This document shows positions 34,638-44,111 of a stretch of 64,000 nt of DNA, piece after piece; positions within the stretch are counted from its first letter, which is position 1; each line of letters begins with the position of its first letter. A program made the translations under genes and the position numbers. The notes beneath the pieces are model-generated. The model was not told the origin of the DNA, made no database searches, and saw only the letters and a list, made by a program, of their open reading frames with translations. The DNA is from a bacterium (GTDB taxonomy: Bacteria > UBP15 > UBA6099). Location: assembly GCA_029564595.1 (NCBI GenBank), contig JAKQPS010000018.1:15920-79919 (forward strand). The letters are read 5' to 3'.

Positions 34638-36110
34638 ATGAGCGATTCCAAAGCTGAAAAAATAATCAGAATAACATCAATCATATTCGCGGCCCTGTTG
34701 CTCGCAGGAGCCGCTCTTTACCTTTTCGTTTTCGTCAACTTTTTCAAGAACGACGCGGTCTTAAGCGGCGGAGAGGACATAGTTCTCTACTGCTCCCGGC
34801 TGCTCGCCGGCGGCTATCAGATATATCATTCCAGTCCGGCCATCGATGCGCCTTTCTGTTACCCTATGTACCCTCCCGTTCACTATTACATCCTTGTTTT
34901 CGCTCACAAGCTGTTCGGCGATTCGCTTATAGTCGGTCGGCTGGTTTGTTTTTCGTTTGTCTTCGTTACCGCCGCTATGATTGGAATGATAGCGAATATC
35001 AGAAGCGGCAACAGGCTCGCGGGGCTTGCCGCTGCCGGCATCTTTCTTTTCTTCCATCCGATTTTGGTATGGTCGGGACAGAACCGGGTGGATATCACCG
35101 CTCTCATGTTCGCGGTTGCGGGCGCGCTATGGTATTTCAAATTTGAAAAATCAAGATTCGCTTATCTGTTCAGCGCCGTGTTCTTCGCGCTGGCCGTTTA
35201 CTCGAAACAGACTATGCTAGCGTGTTTCGCCGCGCTTGTTCTTTCCCTTTTGTTCTCGAACGCGAAAAGAGCCGTCGCTCTCGCCGCGACGTGGTCCGCT
35301 CTATCTCTTGCCGCCTTCTTATTGCTGAACTCGATTACCGACGGCGGATTCTATTTCCAGATGTTCGGGATGCATCAAGCCCCGATGTTGCCGGACCGCG
35401 CCTATGCTCTGCTTAAAATGATACTGTCGGACGGCATGTTTTTGGTTTTTACCGCATTGGCGCTGCTGACGTCTGCGACGCGCGGCAAACTCAAGTTTGA
35501 AACCGCCTTCGCTCTGGTTTCGTGGATATCCGCCTCGGCCGCCCTCTCTTACTACGGGTCTTCCGTGAACTATATGTTCGAAACATGCGCCGCATTATCC
35601 TTAGGCGCAGGCTGCGCAGTCGCCGGTTTCCGCGAAAACAAAGTGGCCAAAGCGATTGTTCTCGTCCTCGCCGTCGCGGCCCTTTCCCAGAGCGTTTTCG
35701 TCAACTTGCGGGAAATAAAAAATATCGCGATCGTCAATCCGAGACGGATTGAGCATGTCCGAGACTTGAAAACGGCTGCTGACAAGTTGAAATCCAGATA
35801 CTCTTCTGAGAACATGTTGCTTTACGACACAATGGAGCCGGCTCTCGAACTCAACTGGGATGTGAGGATGAACTACGTTGAATATTCAAAGATCGGCGGG
35901 GTAGACGATGACATCCTGATGCGTATGATAAGAAATAAACAGTGGGATGCGGTGGTCATGTCGTACGACATTGAGAAAGCCGTCGACACCTATCCGGTGG
36001 CCTTCCCTAAGTTTGCCAGAGAGCAACTGGAAGCCATCGACGACAATTACGTCGTCGACCCGGATTTCAAAAGCAACCAGAAGTCTTTCACTTTGTTTGT
36101 CCCAAGATAA
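34638..36110 (+). CDS. Multi-pass membrane protein, GT39/ArnT-like glycosyltransferase candidate
   Basis: 490 residues with about ten transmembrane segments, starting at 12-34. The first extracytoplasmic loop (SGGEDIVLYCSRLLAGG, about 54-70) carries an acidic residue pair at the place where GT-C glycosyltransferases hold the catalytic Asp; CYPMYPPVHYYIL follows, as in dolichyl-phosphate-mannose-type enzymes. The last 110 residues are soluble. Lipid-linked sugar transfer to envelope targets is the best guess. There is no clear ribosome binding site before ATG. Confidence 0.65.
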   Translation: MSDSKAEKIIRITSIIFAALLLAGAALYLFVFVNFFKNDAVLSGGEDIVLYCSRLLAGGYQIYHSSPAIDAPFCYPMYPPVHYYILVFAHKLFGDSLIVGRLVCFSFVFVTAAMIGMIANIRSGNRLAGLAAAGIFLFFHPILVWSGQNRVDITALMFAVAGALWYFKFEKSRFAYLFSAVFFALAVYSKQTMLACFAALVLSLLFSNAKRAVALAATWSALSLAAFLLLNSITDGGFYFQMFGMHQAPMLPDRAYALLKMILSDGMFLVFTALALLTSATRGKLKFETAFALVSWISASAALSYYGSSVNYMFETCAALSLGAGCAVAGFRENKVAKAIVLVLAVAALSQSVFVNLREIKNIAIVNPRRIEHVRDLKTAADKLKSRYSSENMLLYDTMEPALELNWDVRMNYVEYSKIGGVDDDILMRMIRNKQWDAVVMSYDIEKAVDTYPVAFPKFAREQLEAIDDNYVVDPDFKSNQKSFTLFVPR

Positions 36111-36159
36111 CGATATCCGCGAAAACATAATCCGGATTACGCGGGAAACAAAATTAGGT

Positions 36160-36165
36160 TATAAT
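36160..36165 (+). promoter_or_regulatory. Sigma70 -10 box before the Fe-S protein gene
   Basis: TATAAT 38 bp before ATG 36203, in the sequence GGTTATAATTG. The -35 region 17 nt upstream (TTACGC) is poor. Confidence 0.4.
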
Positions 36166-36202
36166 TGCGCGCGGACGATTATTCGGCCGGAGAGCGTTTT
36201 CT

Positions 36203-36988
36203 ATGACGATGCTTCATGACATAACGACGGAGGGAACGTCTTTTCAGAGGCGGGCTCTTTTCGTGTTCGCAAAATTCGTCGAACTGCCTCTTCTGAGATG
36301 CTCGTATCAGTTGTTGCGCGGCAGATGGAAATGGCTCGGTTCAAAACCGCTGTTCAAAAGAATCATGGGAGTCGTTTTGGCGAGGCCGCTGGCGCTGTAC
36401 GGCGATTCGGCTAGACCCGTCCCTTATAAAGAAATCGTCGAACATATAAACAGGCTCGACGGCGCCATCGCCGTCGGCGCTTGCCGATGCAGAATCTCCC
36501 ACCACTCTTGCCCTCATCCCTTAGACACGGATATCGTGATACGGACCGGGACGGAGGCGTGGCTAAAGGCGTTTCCGCGCGAGTACAGAGTGATTGATAA
36601 ACAGGAAGCCTTGAACATTGTGGGCAGATGCCATGAGCTTGGGATGTTCCACATGTTGTTTTTTCATTTCCCTTCGCATGGAAAAGCCGAATACGTCATC
36701 TGCAACTGTTGCGAATGCGGGTGCGTGCCGTACATAATCAACCGGGAATTGGGACAGGATTATTTTCCGCTTCTGCGCGGGCACAGCGTCGCGGTCACAA
36801 TCGACGATAAATGCGACGGCAGCGGAGAATGCGTGGCCGCCTGCCCCTTCGGACAAAGAGAAATCATCAACGGAAAAGGCGCAACGCTGGACTGTTTCGG
36901 CTGCGGGCTGTGCGCGGCGGCTTGCCCCGCCAACGCAATACGAATGAACCATACGGAGCATGACTGCCATGAACATCCTCATCAATGA
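36203..36988 (+). CDS. Ferredoxin-type 4Fe-4S protein
   Basis: 261 residues; ATG has GGAGAG nine bases upstream. The C-terminal 65 residues carry two 4Fe-4S binding motifs, CDGSGECVAACPFG (Cys pattern C-x5-C-x3-C, atypical first spacing) and CFGCGLCAAACPANAI (CxxCxxCxxxCP). Further Cys clusters lie upstream: ACRCRISHHSCPH (about 94-106) and CNCCECGC (about 173-180), so extra metal binding is likely. It probably passes electrons in a small redox unit with the next gene (DUF169), with which it overlaps. Confidence 0.75.
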   Translation: MTMLHDITTEGTSFQRRALFVFAKFVELPLLRCSYQLLRGRWKWLGSKPLFKRIMGVVLARPLALYGDSARPVPYKEIVEHINRLDGAIAVGACRCRISHHSCPHPLDTDIVIRTGTEAWLKAFPREYRVIDKQEALNIVGRCHELGMFHMLFFHFPSHGKAEYVICNCCECGCVPYIINRELGQDYFPLLRGHSVAVTIDDKCDGSGECVAACPFGQREIINGKGATLDCFGCGLCAAACPANAIRMNHTEHDCHEHPHQ

Positions 36989-37757
36989 AAAAAAATCCGA
37001 ACCTGTCGCGGCGGGCATTAAGACGAACCCCGGCGCGGACTGCCGTTGGCCGGACTCTGAAAGATATTCCGGCATCTCTTTTTGCGACGCTGTCAGAGCG
37101 GCTACCGAAGGCGATGGCAAGGCGTTTACCCTAGACTCCGAATCGATAACCGTTTGCAGGTGGTCAAAGGTGGTTCTCGGATTCAAGGAGCCTGACCCGG
37201 CGCTCGACCTTAAAGTGCAGCATAACCTTCCTTTCGGAACTGAATCTATACTTATCGCTCCGATATCCATGTTCGACGCGGAATGCCCTCCGGACACGGT
37301 TCTGATAAGAACGACGCCCGCCAAAATTAAAAAAATCATAAAGCTGGCCGGGGAATCCTCTCTGGCGGACGAACACGCGGACGATCTCAGCAAGTCCGCG
37401 CTCGCGGTGCTGTCGAAAAGCGGAAACTCCATCGAAAAAACCCGCGTCGAACTCGTCAACGGCGCTCTGGCGCGCCTCAACTCCCTCGAACAATGGCGCG
37501 ACTTCACTAAATGGATTTTTAAACATCAGTTGACCACTTATGTTTTCGATCTTCTTCTCGATAAATATCTCGCCAATATGTCCATGTGCAGGAATTCGAC
37601 CGTCATGCCTTTTCTGTCAGGAAAACTGAATGTCTCTTACTTCTGCACCGGGGGCATAGCTTGGGGCATGAACAGCCCCGACCACATGACATGCGGAATG
37701 CCTTATGAGATTTACGCGAGAATTGCGCCCCTTATTGCGGACGGCCCGCGAAGTTGA
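36969..37757 (+). CDS. DUF169-family protein
   Basis: 262 residues from ATG 36969 (GGAG ten bases upstream; ATG 36960 is nearly on top of that site). It has the spaced Cys of the family: CRWP, SFCDAV, TVCRWS, ECPPDT, MCRNS, YFCTGG and MTCGMP. The function of DUF169 (COG2043) is unknown. It overlaps the Fe-S protein gene by 20 bp, so the two are cotranscribed and may cooperate in an electron-transfer reaction. Confidence 0.7.
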   Translation: MNILINEKKSEPVAAGIKTNPGADCRWPDSERYSGISFCDAVRAATEGDGKAFTLDSESITVCRWSKVVLGFKEPDPALDLKVQHNLPFGTESILIAPISMFDAECPPDTVLIRTTPAKIKKIIKLAGESSLADEHADDLSKSALAVLSKSGNSIEKTRVELVNGALARLNSLEQWRDFTKWIFKHQLTTYVFDLLLDKYLANMSMCRNSTVMPFLSGKLNVSYFCTGGIAWGMNSPDHMTCGMPYEIYARIAPLIADGPRS

Positions 37758-37838
37758 ATTGAAGTTTTCACCAAAGGTTTTGAATTGCCTTTAACCGGCA
37801 TCCTTGCCATTAGGGGTTTATTGATATGTCAATTTGTG

Positions 37839-37844
37839 TATAAT
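37839..37844 (+). promoter_or_regulatory. Extended -10 promoter of the large outer-membrane-protein gene
   Basis: TGTGTATAAT (TATAAT at 37839-37844 with TG two bases upstream) lies 81 bp before ATG 37925. The -35 box is not clear, which an extended -10 allows. The surrounding 37758-37924 is AT-rich and carries no gene. Confidence 0.45.
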
Positions 37845-37924
37845 TATAACTTGTTTTATATATATATTTGAATGGAAACAATTGAATTGCGCAGAGAAAA
37901 ACTGACCGGGAGTTTTTTACGCGG

Positions 37925-40900
37925 ATGACATTTGAAAGATCACGCATCCGTGCCGCGCGCATATTTGCGATAGTGACTGCGCTTTTTTTCGCGACTGTTA
38001 TGTCCGTAGCAAGCTCAGCGTCAGCGGCTACGTCTGCTGACACCCCTCAGATAAAACCACAGATATTCCACGACGCCGCGCCGCAAAACCCTCAGTCCGA
38101 TGAACTATTAAAAATCATCGACGACATACTTAAAAAAGAAGAAGAAAAAGGCAAGGTGAAGCCTCCGGAATTCGACGACGTGATAGACAGCCTGATATAT
38201 CAATTGGAAAACGCCATCCCTGAAAGAGCGGAGGATTCGGCGGCTGTTAAGACAGCAGAAGAAAAACCGACTCCGCCGCCCGCCCCGCCGGCTCCGGCGA
38301 TGCCTAAAATTCAGGAACTATTGGATAAGCTGGACAAGGTGGGTGGCATCGAAACCGATCAATCCCCTACTGAAGAAGCCGAACCTGAAAAAGAAAAAGA
38401 AGCGGTCGCGCCGGAGATTATGGCCGAAAAGAGCGCGCCCCGCATCGAGCCTGAAAAACCAGTTCCCGCCGCAGCCCCTGCGGAATTGCCTGTGGCGGAA
38501 AAAGAGGAAAAGAAAGCGGCGACGCCCAAACCCGCGCCGGTTAAGCCAACCGAAGCCCCAAAAGCTTCCGAACAGTCGAAACCTTCACAACAGCCTGCAA
38601 CAGCGGCTCCTGCCCCAGTGAAATCTGCCGAAAAAAAGGATCAGACAATCTCTCCGCGCAGAGAACAGGCGGCAAAACGAGCTAAGACAGCAAAGCCCCC
38701 TGCCCCTGCCGCTCCTGCATCGAAAACGGAAACGCCTCAAAAAGAGAAAACCAAACCTGTCGAGAAGAAACCTGAAGAAAAGACGCCGCCGCCTGCTGAA
38801 CAAGTCCCAAAACAGAAACCGCAGACCGCTTCCGGTACAACTGAAAAAACCGAGGCTTCGCAAACGACATCAAGCGCAGCCGCCCCGCCCGCTTCAGAAC
38901 AGAGCGAAATAGACCGGCTTCTTCTTCGTCTGGAAAACTCCGCCGATGGAACAACGAAGGAAGAAATCAAAAAAGAAGAAACTGCTCCCCGCGCGCCGGA
39001 GAGAAAAAAACGCTCTCTCACAGTTCCTTCGACCATAATGTCATTCCCGGAAAGAGAGACGGTTGCGCCCGCCGCAGAGCCTGAGAAAACGGATAAAAAA
39101 AAAGAAAAATTGAAACGAAGCTCTGAGACGAAAAAGGCTGAACCGCCCGCCGCAACCGCCTCGCCGCCCGCCGTTTCTCCGCCCGCCGCGCCTGCCCCAA
39201 GGCCGTCGTCTCTGGTTTATCCCTCTGAACAGCCTGCCGCGCCCGCCACCGAACAAAAAAAAGATCAACCTGAAAAAGCAGCCGACAAGAAGACGAAAGT
39301 AGAACTTTCCGGATATAGGTATCTGAAATACAGAGCTTACGAGTCTTCGGGAGCCTCTCAGGAATTCATGTCTAGAGAAGGTTTGCGCAACGCCGGAGAG
39401 CGCATCGAACAGGGAACAGACATGACGGTGACAGCCTCTGTCGGAGACGACCTGAAAGTGACAGGGAAATTTTATGAGATGCCGCGCGAAGACAGGGACA
39501 TGACATTCGACATTCTGCGAGGGCATTATGGGTTGACATACGGCAATGTCTCGGTGTCGCTGGACGGTGGCGAGTTCGCTGGCGTTTCAAAGAGCGCGGA
39601 CGGCATCGGCCTTACATATGAAGACAGCAGAACAGACGTTACCGCTCTGATGTCAAAATCGAAAAGCCAGTCGGGCGTCGTAAGTTTCATGGGGCGCAAC
39701 ATCAAGGGGCCTTACGACCTGAACGCGCGAGACATAGTCGGCGGCTCGGTGAGCGTGACCGTCAACGACGAGGCCGCCCCCGCGTCGGATTACGTTCTGG
39801 ACGTCTTTCAGGGAACGATAACATTCAACAGGATTCTTAGCCCTGTGGACAAAGTGACTATTTCGTACGAAAAGAAGCTGACCGGAGGATTCAACGCGGG
39901 AGGACTTACCGGAATCGCCGCGAACAGAAAATCGGCAAACGGCAAATTCGCATACGGACTGACCCACGTGGTTCAACAGGCCAATCGTCAGGCGCGAAAA
40001 CTCACCGAGAGCGTTTCACTGGAAACGCCCGTTCTGATAATCGACGGCGGCAACTATTTCCTTCAGGTCCAGAACAGGTTTGTCGTCCGCAGCGACGCGA
40101 CCAACGGAACGGAAACAATCATAAAGAACAACAACGTCACGCTCCAGCCTAACATCGATTACAACTGGCTGGCGCAGCCGGGCATCGGCGCGCACGATAT
40201 CGAAAGGTTTTACGCGCAGGGAAGATTTCTGCTGCGGACGCCTCCCGACCCGGCGGACACTTTCGCCGTCAGCTATTCCTATTACACAGAAAACACTTCG
40301 ATACAGGAAACTATCAGAGAGCCGCTTGCGCTTGATGAAACCGGTTCGAGAGGATTTCCCGAAAAATTCACTATCTACTCCGGCTCCGAAAACATTTACG
40401 TCTGCTCGGACATCGACCTCAACATCTGCCCTATCCTGCTTTCGCCCGGAGCAGACTATGTGGTTCAAGAGAGGCTGAACAGGATAGATTTTCTGATACC
40501 GAGGAACGCCGCCGACGAATACATCAGGGCGGACTACTGGAGCTATCCCGACATCGGCTCTCTGGAGACCGACTACGACCACGTAGTGAACGACATCCGG
40601 CTGAAGTATCAGCCCAACAGCGACATAACCATAGAGTATGAGATGGCGACCAGCCTTGCCGACGTTTCCAGCAGGCCGATATCAGTGACCAGCCAAACTG
40701 TGAAAGTCATCGAGGCGGACCTCGATTGCCGCCTGCCGTCGAACGCGAAGGACTGCGTCTTCCCGCTCGGAAAGCCCGACATCGTCGCGAACACGGTTGT
40801 GCTGTACCTGAACGACACGGTGTCGCAGGAGTCCGTGCTGAAGCGAGGCTCTGACTACACCGTGGACAGCGTCAGAGGAGAGATCGCCCCTGCGATATTC

Positions 40901-42364
40901 CTTCCCGCGGGCACGACCATAATCGCCGACTACCAGTTCAACCCGGAAAGCCCGGACGAGCTTTCGAGGGGATACAAGCAGCGGATAGCCGGAGCATGGA
41001 AACGGGCCGGCACGGATTTCAAGTTCAGCCTCAACTCAGGCGACACCTACTACACTCCCATAGGCGGCGCGTCCGATTTCGAGGTCGGCAAACTCTCCAT
41101 GTCGCTGTCGCATAAAATCGGCGATACGTTGACGTTCAGCGCCGACCGGCTGAACGTTGACACCGCGCTCGACCTCGCCGACTCCAACAGGCGCTCAAGC
41201 GTCCAGACGCGGTTCTCTCTGGCAGGCTCGCTGGGATTCGTCTCCAACTTCAATCTCGGCTACCAAACGCGGGAGACTACAGACGACCTTTCCCCGGCCC
41301 AGACTGACGACAGCGACGACAAGCTCAACCTCACTATGGCGATGCCCCTGCCGTGGCTCAAAAACGCGGACATGACTCTCGGATACCAGACCGGCGAATA
41401 CAGCAACAACGTTACCGGAGCCGGAAACACGAACCAAAGCAACACAATCGGCATTAACTACAAGCCAACGTCCAAACTGGCCCTGACCACCATGTTCGTC
41501 GTCAACAAGCTGGATTCGGAGAGCGAGACCCTGACATTTTCCTCTATGAACCGCTCGCGGAAAATCGGAGTCAAATGGACGCCGTCCACTATGCTGACGC
41601 TGACGGCGGACTTGGACACGCAGCAGACGAGCGATTCGCGGCCCACTGTGGCTGACAGGGAAATAAACAGCTCGCGGCTCATGCTTTCCACCGCTCCGTT
41701 CGGAAACGTCAAATCGGTTGTGATATCTTATTCGCAACAGGACACGCCGAGCGCGACAGGCCCTTCGACGGGGAGCAAAACGACCACTTTCACCACCGGA
41801 TACCTTATCAACAAAGCCCTGACTTTCACTCCCGCTTTCGCTTTCACGGACTCCTACTCAGGAGACACATCCTCCACGAGCAGCCAGACACAGAACTACA
41901 AGCTCGACTTCAGACCTCCCGGAAAAACATATCACGCGGCGATCATGCGCAACCAGACGACTTCGGATGTGACCTCTGCGAGCGGAACCAACTCCTCCGA
42001 AAACTCCGGATGGAATCTGGCTCTGGGCTACGACCCCAGCAAATTTTGGAATTATTCCGTGAATCTTAAAATGGATTCCACAAGCTCCGGTTCGGCGTCC
42101 GATTTTGAGACATTCTCTTTTTCGGGCCGGGCGATGAACAAGCCCAAGGAAGGCCGCGCCAGATGGCTCAACCTTCAACACACCTCAAGGTCAGGCTCAA
42201 TTGGCGACACCGCTAGAATCCTCGAACTCGGCTCGGAAAGCAAGCTGTCTGAACTGATATCAATGAACTTCTCATACAAAATGTCGCAGCATTCAAGTTC
42301 AAGCAGAGAAGACAGCAATTACACCGGCCACATCATTGAAACAACTCTAAAAGCAAACTTCTAA
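37925..42364 (+). CDS. 1479-residue surface/outer-membrane protein with Lys/Pro/Glu-rich region and beta-barrel
   Basis: A signal peptide ends near residue 37 (SSASAATSADTP). Residues about 100-465 are low complexity, rich in Pro, Ala, Lys, Glu (EEKPTPPPAPPAP-type tracts), with little predicted fold; they may span the periplasm or peptidoglycan. From about 475 the protein is beta-rich: strand-like segments (DLKVTGKFYEMPRED, YGNVSVSLDGGEF), then units of the type DYVLDVFQGTITF, DYVVQERLNRIDFLIP and DYTVDSVRGEI, each followed by VxYxY-like strands. Similar units occur in SprA- and TonB-dependent-receptor-like proteins. Alternating hydrophobic strands from about 1010 end in a terminal Phe (TTLKANF), typical of outer-membrane barrels. 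Function unknown. Confidence 0.65.
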   Translation: MTFERSRIRAARIFAIVTALFFATVMSVASSASAATSADTPQIKPQIFHDAAPQNPQSDELLKIIDDILKKEEEKGKVKPPEFDDVIDSLIYQLENAIPERAEDSAAVKTAEEKPTPPPAPPAPAMPKIQELLDKLDKVGGIETDQSPTEEAEPEKEKEAVAPEIMAEKSAPRIEPEKPVPAAAPAELPVAEKEEKKAATPKPAPVKPTEAPKASEQSKPSQQPATAAPAPVKSAEKKDQTISPRREQAAKRAKTAKPPAPAAPASKTETPQKEKTKPVEKKPEEKTPPPAEQVPKQKPQTASGTTEKTEASQTTSSAAAPPASEQSEIDRLLLRLENSADGTTKEEIKKEETAPRAPERKKRSLTVPSTIMSFPERETVAPAAEPEKTDKKKEKLKRSSETKKAEPPAATASPPAVSPPAAPAPRPSSLVYPSEQPAAPATEQKKDQPEKAADKKTKVELSGYRYLKYRAYESSGASQEFMSREGLRNAGERIEQGTDMTVTASVGDDLKVTGKFYEMPREDRDMTFDILRGHYGLTYGNVSVSLDGGEFAGVSKSADGIGLTYEDSRTDVTALMSKSKSQSGVVSFMGRNIKGPYDLNARDIVGGSVSVTVNDEAAPASDYVLDVFQGTITFNRILSPVDKVTISYEKKLTGGFNAGGLTGIAANRKSANGKFAYGLTHVVQQANRQARKLTESVSLETPVLIIDGGNYFLQVQNRFVVRSDATNGTETIIKNNNVTLQPNIDYNWLAQPGIGAHDIERFYAQGRFLLRTPPDPADTFAVSYSYYTENTSIQETIREPLALDETGSRGFPEKFTIYSGSENIYVCSDIDLNICPILLSPGADYVVQERLNRIDFLIPRNAADEYIRADYWSYPDIGSLETDYDHVVNDIRLKYQPNSDITIEYEMATSLADVSSRPISVTSQTVKVIEADLDCRLPSNAKDCVFPLGKPDIVANTVVLYLNDTVSQESVLKRGSDYTVDSVRGEIAPAIFLPAGTTIIADYQFNPESPDELSRGYKQRIAGAWKRAGTDFKFSLNSGDTYYTPIGGASDFEVGKLSMSLSHKIGDTLTFSADRLNVDTALDLADSNRRSSVQTRFSLAGSLGFVSNFNLGYQTRETTDDLSPAQTDDSDDKLNLTMAMPLPWLKNADMTLGYQTGEYSNNVTGAGNTNQSNTIGINYKPTSKLALTTMFVVNKLDSESETLTFSSMNRSRKIGVKWTPSTMLTLTADLDTQQTSDSRPTVADREINSSRLMLSTAPFGNVKSVVISYSQQDTPSATGPSTGSKTTTFTTGYLINKALTFTPAFAFTDSYSGDTSSTSSQTQNYKLDFRPPGKTYHAAIMRNQTTSDVTSASGTNSSENSGWNLALGYDPSKFWNYSVNLKMDSTSSGSASDFETFSFSGRAMNKPKEGRARWLNLQHTSRSGSIGDTARILELGSESKLSELISMNFSYKMSQHSSSSREDSNYTGHIIETTLKANF

Positions 42365-42402
42365 ACCAAATTTTTAACGAGAATAATCCGGAAAATAGGA
42401 TT

Positions 42403-42529
42403 TATTCCATCGTTACCAAGGTCTCCTTGGTAACGGATTGACCGAAAGCTCCGCTTTCTCGTTTTCCTTTATATCTGCGTTGCCAAGGAGACCTTGGCAA
42501 CGATGAGCGAGAGACCCTAGCAACGATGA
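42403..42529. repeat. 127-bp direct repeat, copy 1, with two hairpins
   Basis: Identical to copy 2 (42648-42774) at 127 of 127 bases in my reading. It contains two perfect 11-bp hairpins with 3-nt loops, CGTTACCAAGG-TCT-CCTTGGTAACG (42411-42435) and CGTTGCCAAGG-AGA-CCTTGGCAACG (42478-42502). The second is close to the reverse complement of the first. Origin unknown; the perfect identity suggests recent duplication. Confidence 0.85.
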
Positions 42530-42550
42530 GTGATGTTTGATCGTTGTTTG

Positions 42551-42646
42551 AGAGAATCGGCCACATACGGTCTTGAAGAACAGCATAAGCGAAAAACGGG
42601 GACTGGCAGCGCGCATCTCAGCGATGCCTGTACCCGCTTTTCGCGC
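42551..42646. repeat. REP-like palindrome, copy A (GCGAAAAACGGGGAC core)
   Basis: Related to 43774-43870 at most positions. Inverted ends GCGAAAAACGGGGAC and GTACCCGCTTTTCGC form a stem; the inner GGCAGCGCGC and GCTGCC/ATGCC bases extend it. The GGGGACxGGC core is the type seen in REP-like palindromes. It lies between the two 127-bp repeats. Confidence 0.6.
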
Positions 42647-42647
42647 C

Positions 42648-42774
42648 TATTCCATCGTTACCAAGGTCTCCTTGGTAACGGATTGACCGAAAGCTCCGCT
42701 TTCTCGTTTTCCTTTATATCTGCGTTGCCAAGGAGACCTTGGCAACGATGAGCGAGAGACCCTAGCAACGATGA
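42648..42774. repeat. 127-bp direct repeat, copy 2
   Basis: Same sequence as copy 1 (offset 245 bp). The two copies flank the REP-like element copy A, so the whole 42403-42774 block looks like repeat-element-repeat. Together with the promoter at 42837 this block fills the 542-bp gap between the two outer-membrane protein genes. Confidence 0.85.
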
Positions 42775-42836
42775 TTAATCCTAATGATGGCAACGCGATT
42801 CAATGAATATCTTTCATGGTTTCGCAACTTTGCTTA

Positions 42837-42865
42837 TTGACACAATGGTTTAAAATGAATAACAT
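42837..42865 (+). promoter_or_regulatory. Sigma70-type promoter of the 285-residue barrel gene
   Basis: TTGACA (42837-42842), 17-nt spacer, TAACAT (42860-42865, four of six). It begins 42 bp before the ATG at 42907, just past the repeat block. Confidence 0.6.
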
Positions 42866-42906
42866 ACACATTAAGAAGCTCTGAAAATCATTTTATAAAG
42901 AAAGCG

Positions 42907-43764
42907 ATGGTAATAGCGTTGGAAAAAGCGTTCATCCCCTTGTTTGCCGTTATGGTTTTGCTATTCGGAGTTCCGCGCGCGGTTTTCGCCTCCAGCCCTC
43001 AATCCGACCGGAGCTATTCCACGCCTCTTTTTGTTCCCGAAGCTCTGACGCTGGAGCATAATCAGCCGGACCCCGAAAAGCGAATCGGCGTCTCAATCGG
43101 AACAAGCTACGCGCAATTCGGACGGATAGCCAACGTGCCGTCGGCGGACGTTCACATAAGGGCCGAGGGCGCGAACTACCACGCTCTCGCGAGCGTAGCC
43201 GGGTTCGACGTCTCGTATGTCAAGCAGGACTACAGGCTGACGAGAGTTTCCGGCAAGACAAAGAACGTGGCGAAACACGAGGCGGATATAATCGGGGTCG
43301 GATGGGAGTCAAGCCCCGGACTTTTTCGGCTTCCTTTGAATGGAGGAATCGCTCTCGGCTCCGTTATGTATTTCGACGACAATGGAGCCGGGAGCCAGAA
43401 CTTCGCGCAACACCGGGCGGCATACACGTTCAGGCATGGCAACCGCGTTTCCGGGCGCGTCGGCGCCAACTGGACCACCGGAGACGTTGAGAACCTTTCC
43501 GGCGCTCTGGCTTCGGTTTATTATTCCGTCGGCGACGAATTGACTCTTTACGCCGACTACAACTCGAAGGATATCCACAAGCTCGTGTTCAACCGGGTTA
43601 TCCTCCCTTCGGAGGGAATCGACTGCTCGACATGCGGCGACGACGCTCTGTCTGTGGGGATGTCGTTCAAGATACGCGGATACGCGAGAGCCGTAATAGG
43701 TTTTTACGATGTGGATGACCTTATGGCTCCGATGGCCGGAATTTCCACTTTCAAGGAATATTGA
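42907..43764 (+). CDS. Small outer-membrane beta-barrel protein
   Basis: 285 residues. An N-terminal signal peptide (about 1-28) is followed by many short amphipathic strands with alternating hydrophobic and polar residues (IGVSIGTSYAQFG, HIRAEGANYHALASV, ASVYYSVGDELTLYADY), as in outer-membrane barrels of about ten to twelve strands. There is one CSTC motif near 233-236. The protein ends with a Tyr, an aromatic end usual for such proteins. No specific porin or adhesin family is recognised. It may work with the large surface protein encoded upstream. Confidence 0.6.
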   Translation: MVIALEKAFIPLFAVMVLLFGVPRAVFASSPQSDRSYSTPLFVPEALTLEHNQPDPEKRIGVSIGTSYAQFGRIANVPSADVHIRAEGANYHALASVAGFDVSYVKQDYRLTRVSGKTKNVAKHEADIIGVGWESSPGLFRLPLNGGIALGSVMYFDDNGAGSQNFAQHRAAYTFRHGNRVSGRVGANWTTGDVENLSGALASVYYSVGDELTLYADYNSKDIHKLVFNRVILPSEGIDCSTCGDDALSVGMSFKIRGYARAVIGFYDVDDLMAPMAGISTFKEY

Positions 43765-43773
43765 ACGTATGAT

Positions 43774-43870
43774 AAGAAAATCGGTCACATTAGGTCATGA
43801 TGAACAGCAAAAGCGAAAAACGGGGACCGGCAGCGCGCGTTTCAGCGGCTGCCTGTACCCGCTTTTCGCG
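43774..43870. repeat. REP-like palindrome, copy B (GCGAAAAACGGGGAC core)
   Basis: Second copy of the element at 42551-42646, with the same inverted ends GCGAAAAACGGGGAC and GTACCCGCTTTTCGC and diverged inner bases. It lies directly downstream of the barrel gene. The remaining spacer to 44111 contains a GTTAA/TTAAC inverted pair near 44078 and no gene. Confidence 0.6.
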
Positions 43871-44111
43871 GTTCCTGCGGGATTGGCGCTATCAATTGTG
43901 ACAAAAATGCCGCATGTTAGTCGCAAAAATGTCACAGTCTGGTGAAAATGAGCCGAATTCGAACAAAACTATTGTCAACTTTTACATGCTTTTGCCCGCT
44001 TTTGCAACGCGGTTTTCTCCGCGCGGTTGGCATGGTTCTTGCCCTACATTTGCAAAAGCGCCAAAAAGCTATTCGCTGTTAAGTCAAATATTAACTAAGC
44101 CGAGGTGTCTG

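Noticed and set aside
43914-44111. Upstream extension of the RCC1 lipoprotein
   Set aside because: The lipoprotein signal peptide starts at ATG 44112 with its own GAGGT; the extension is intergenic sequence.
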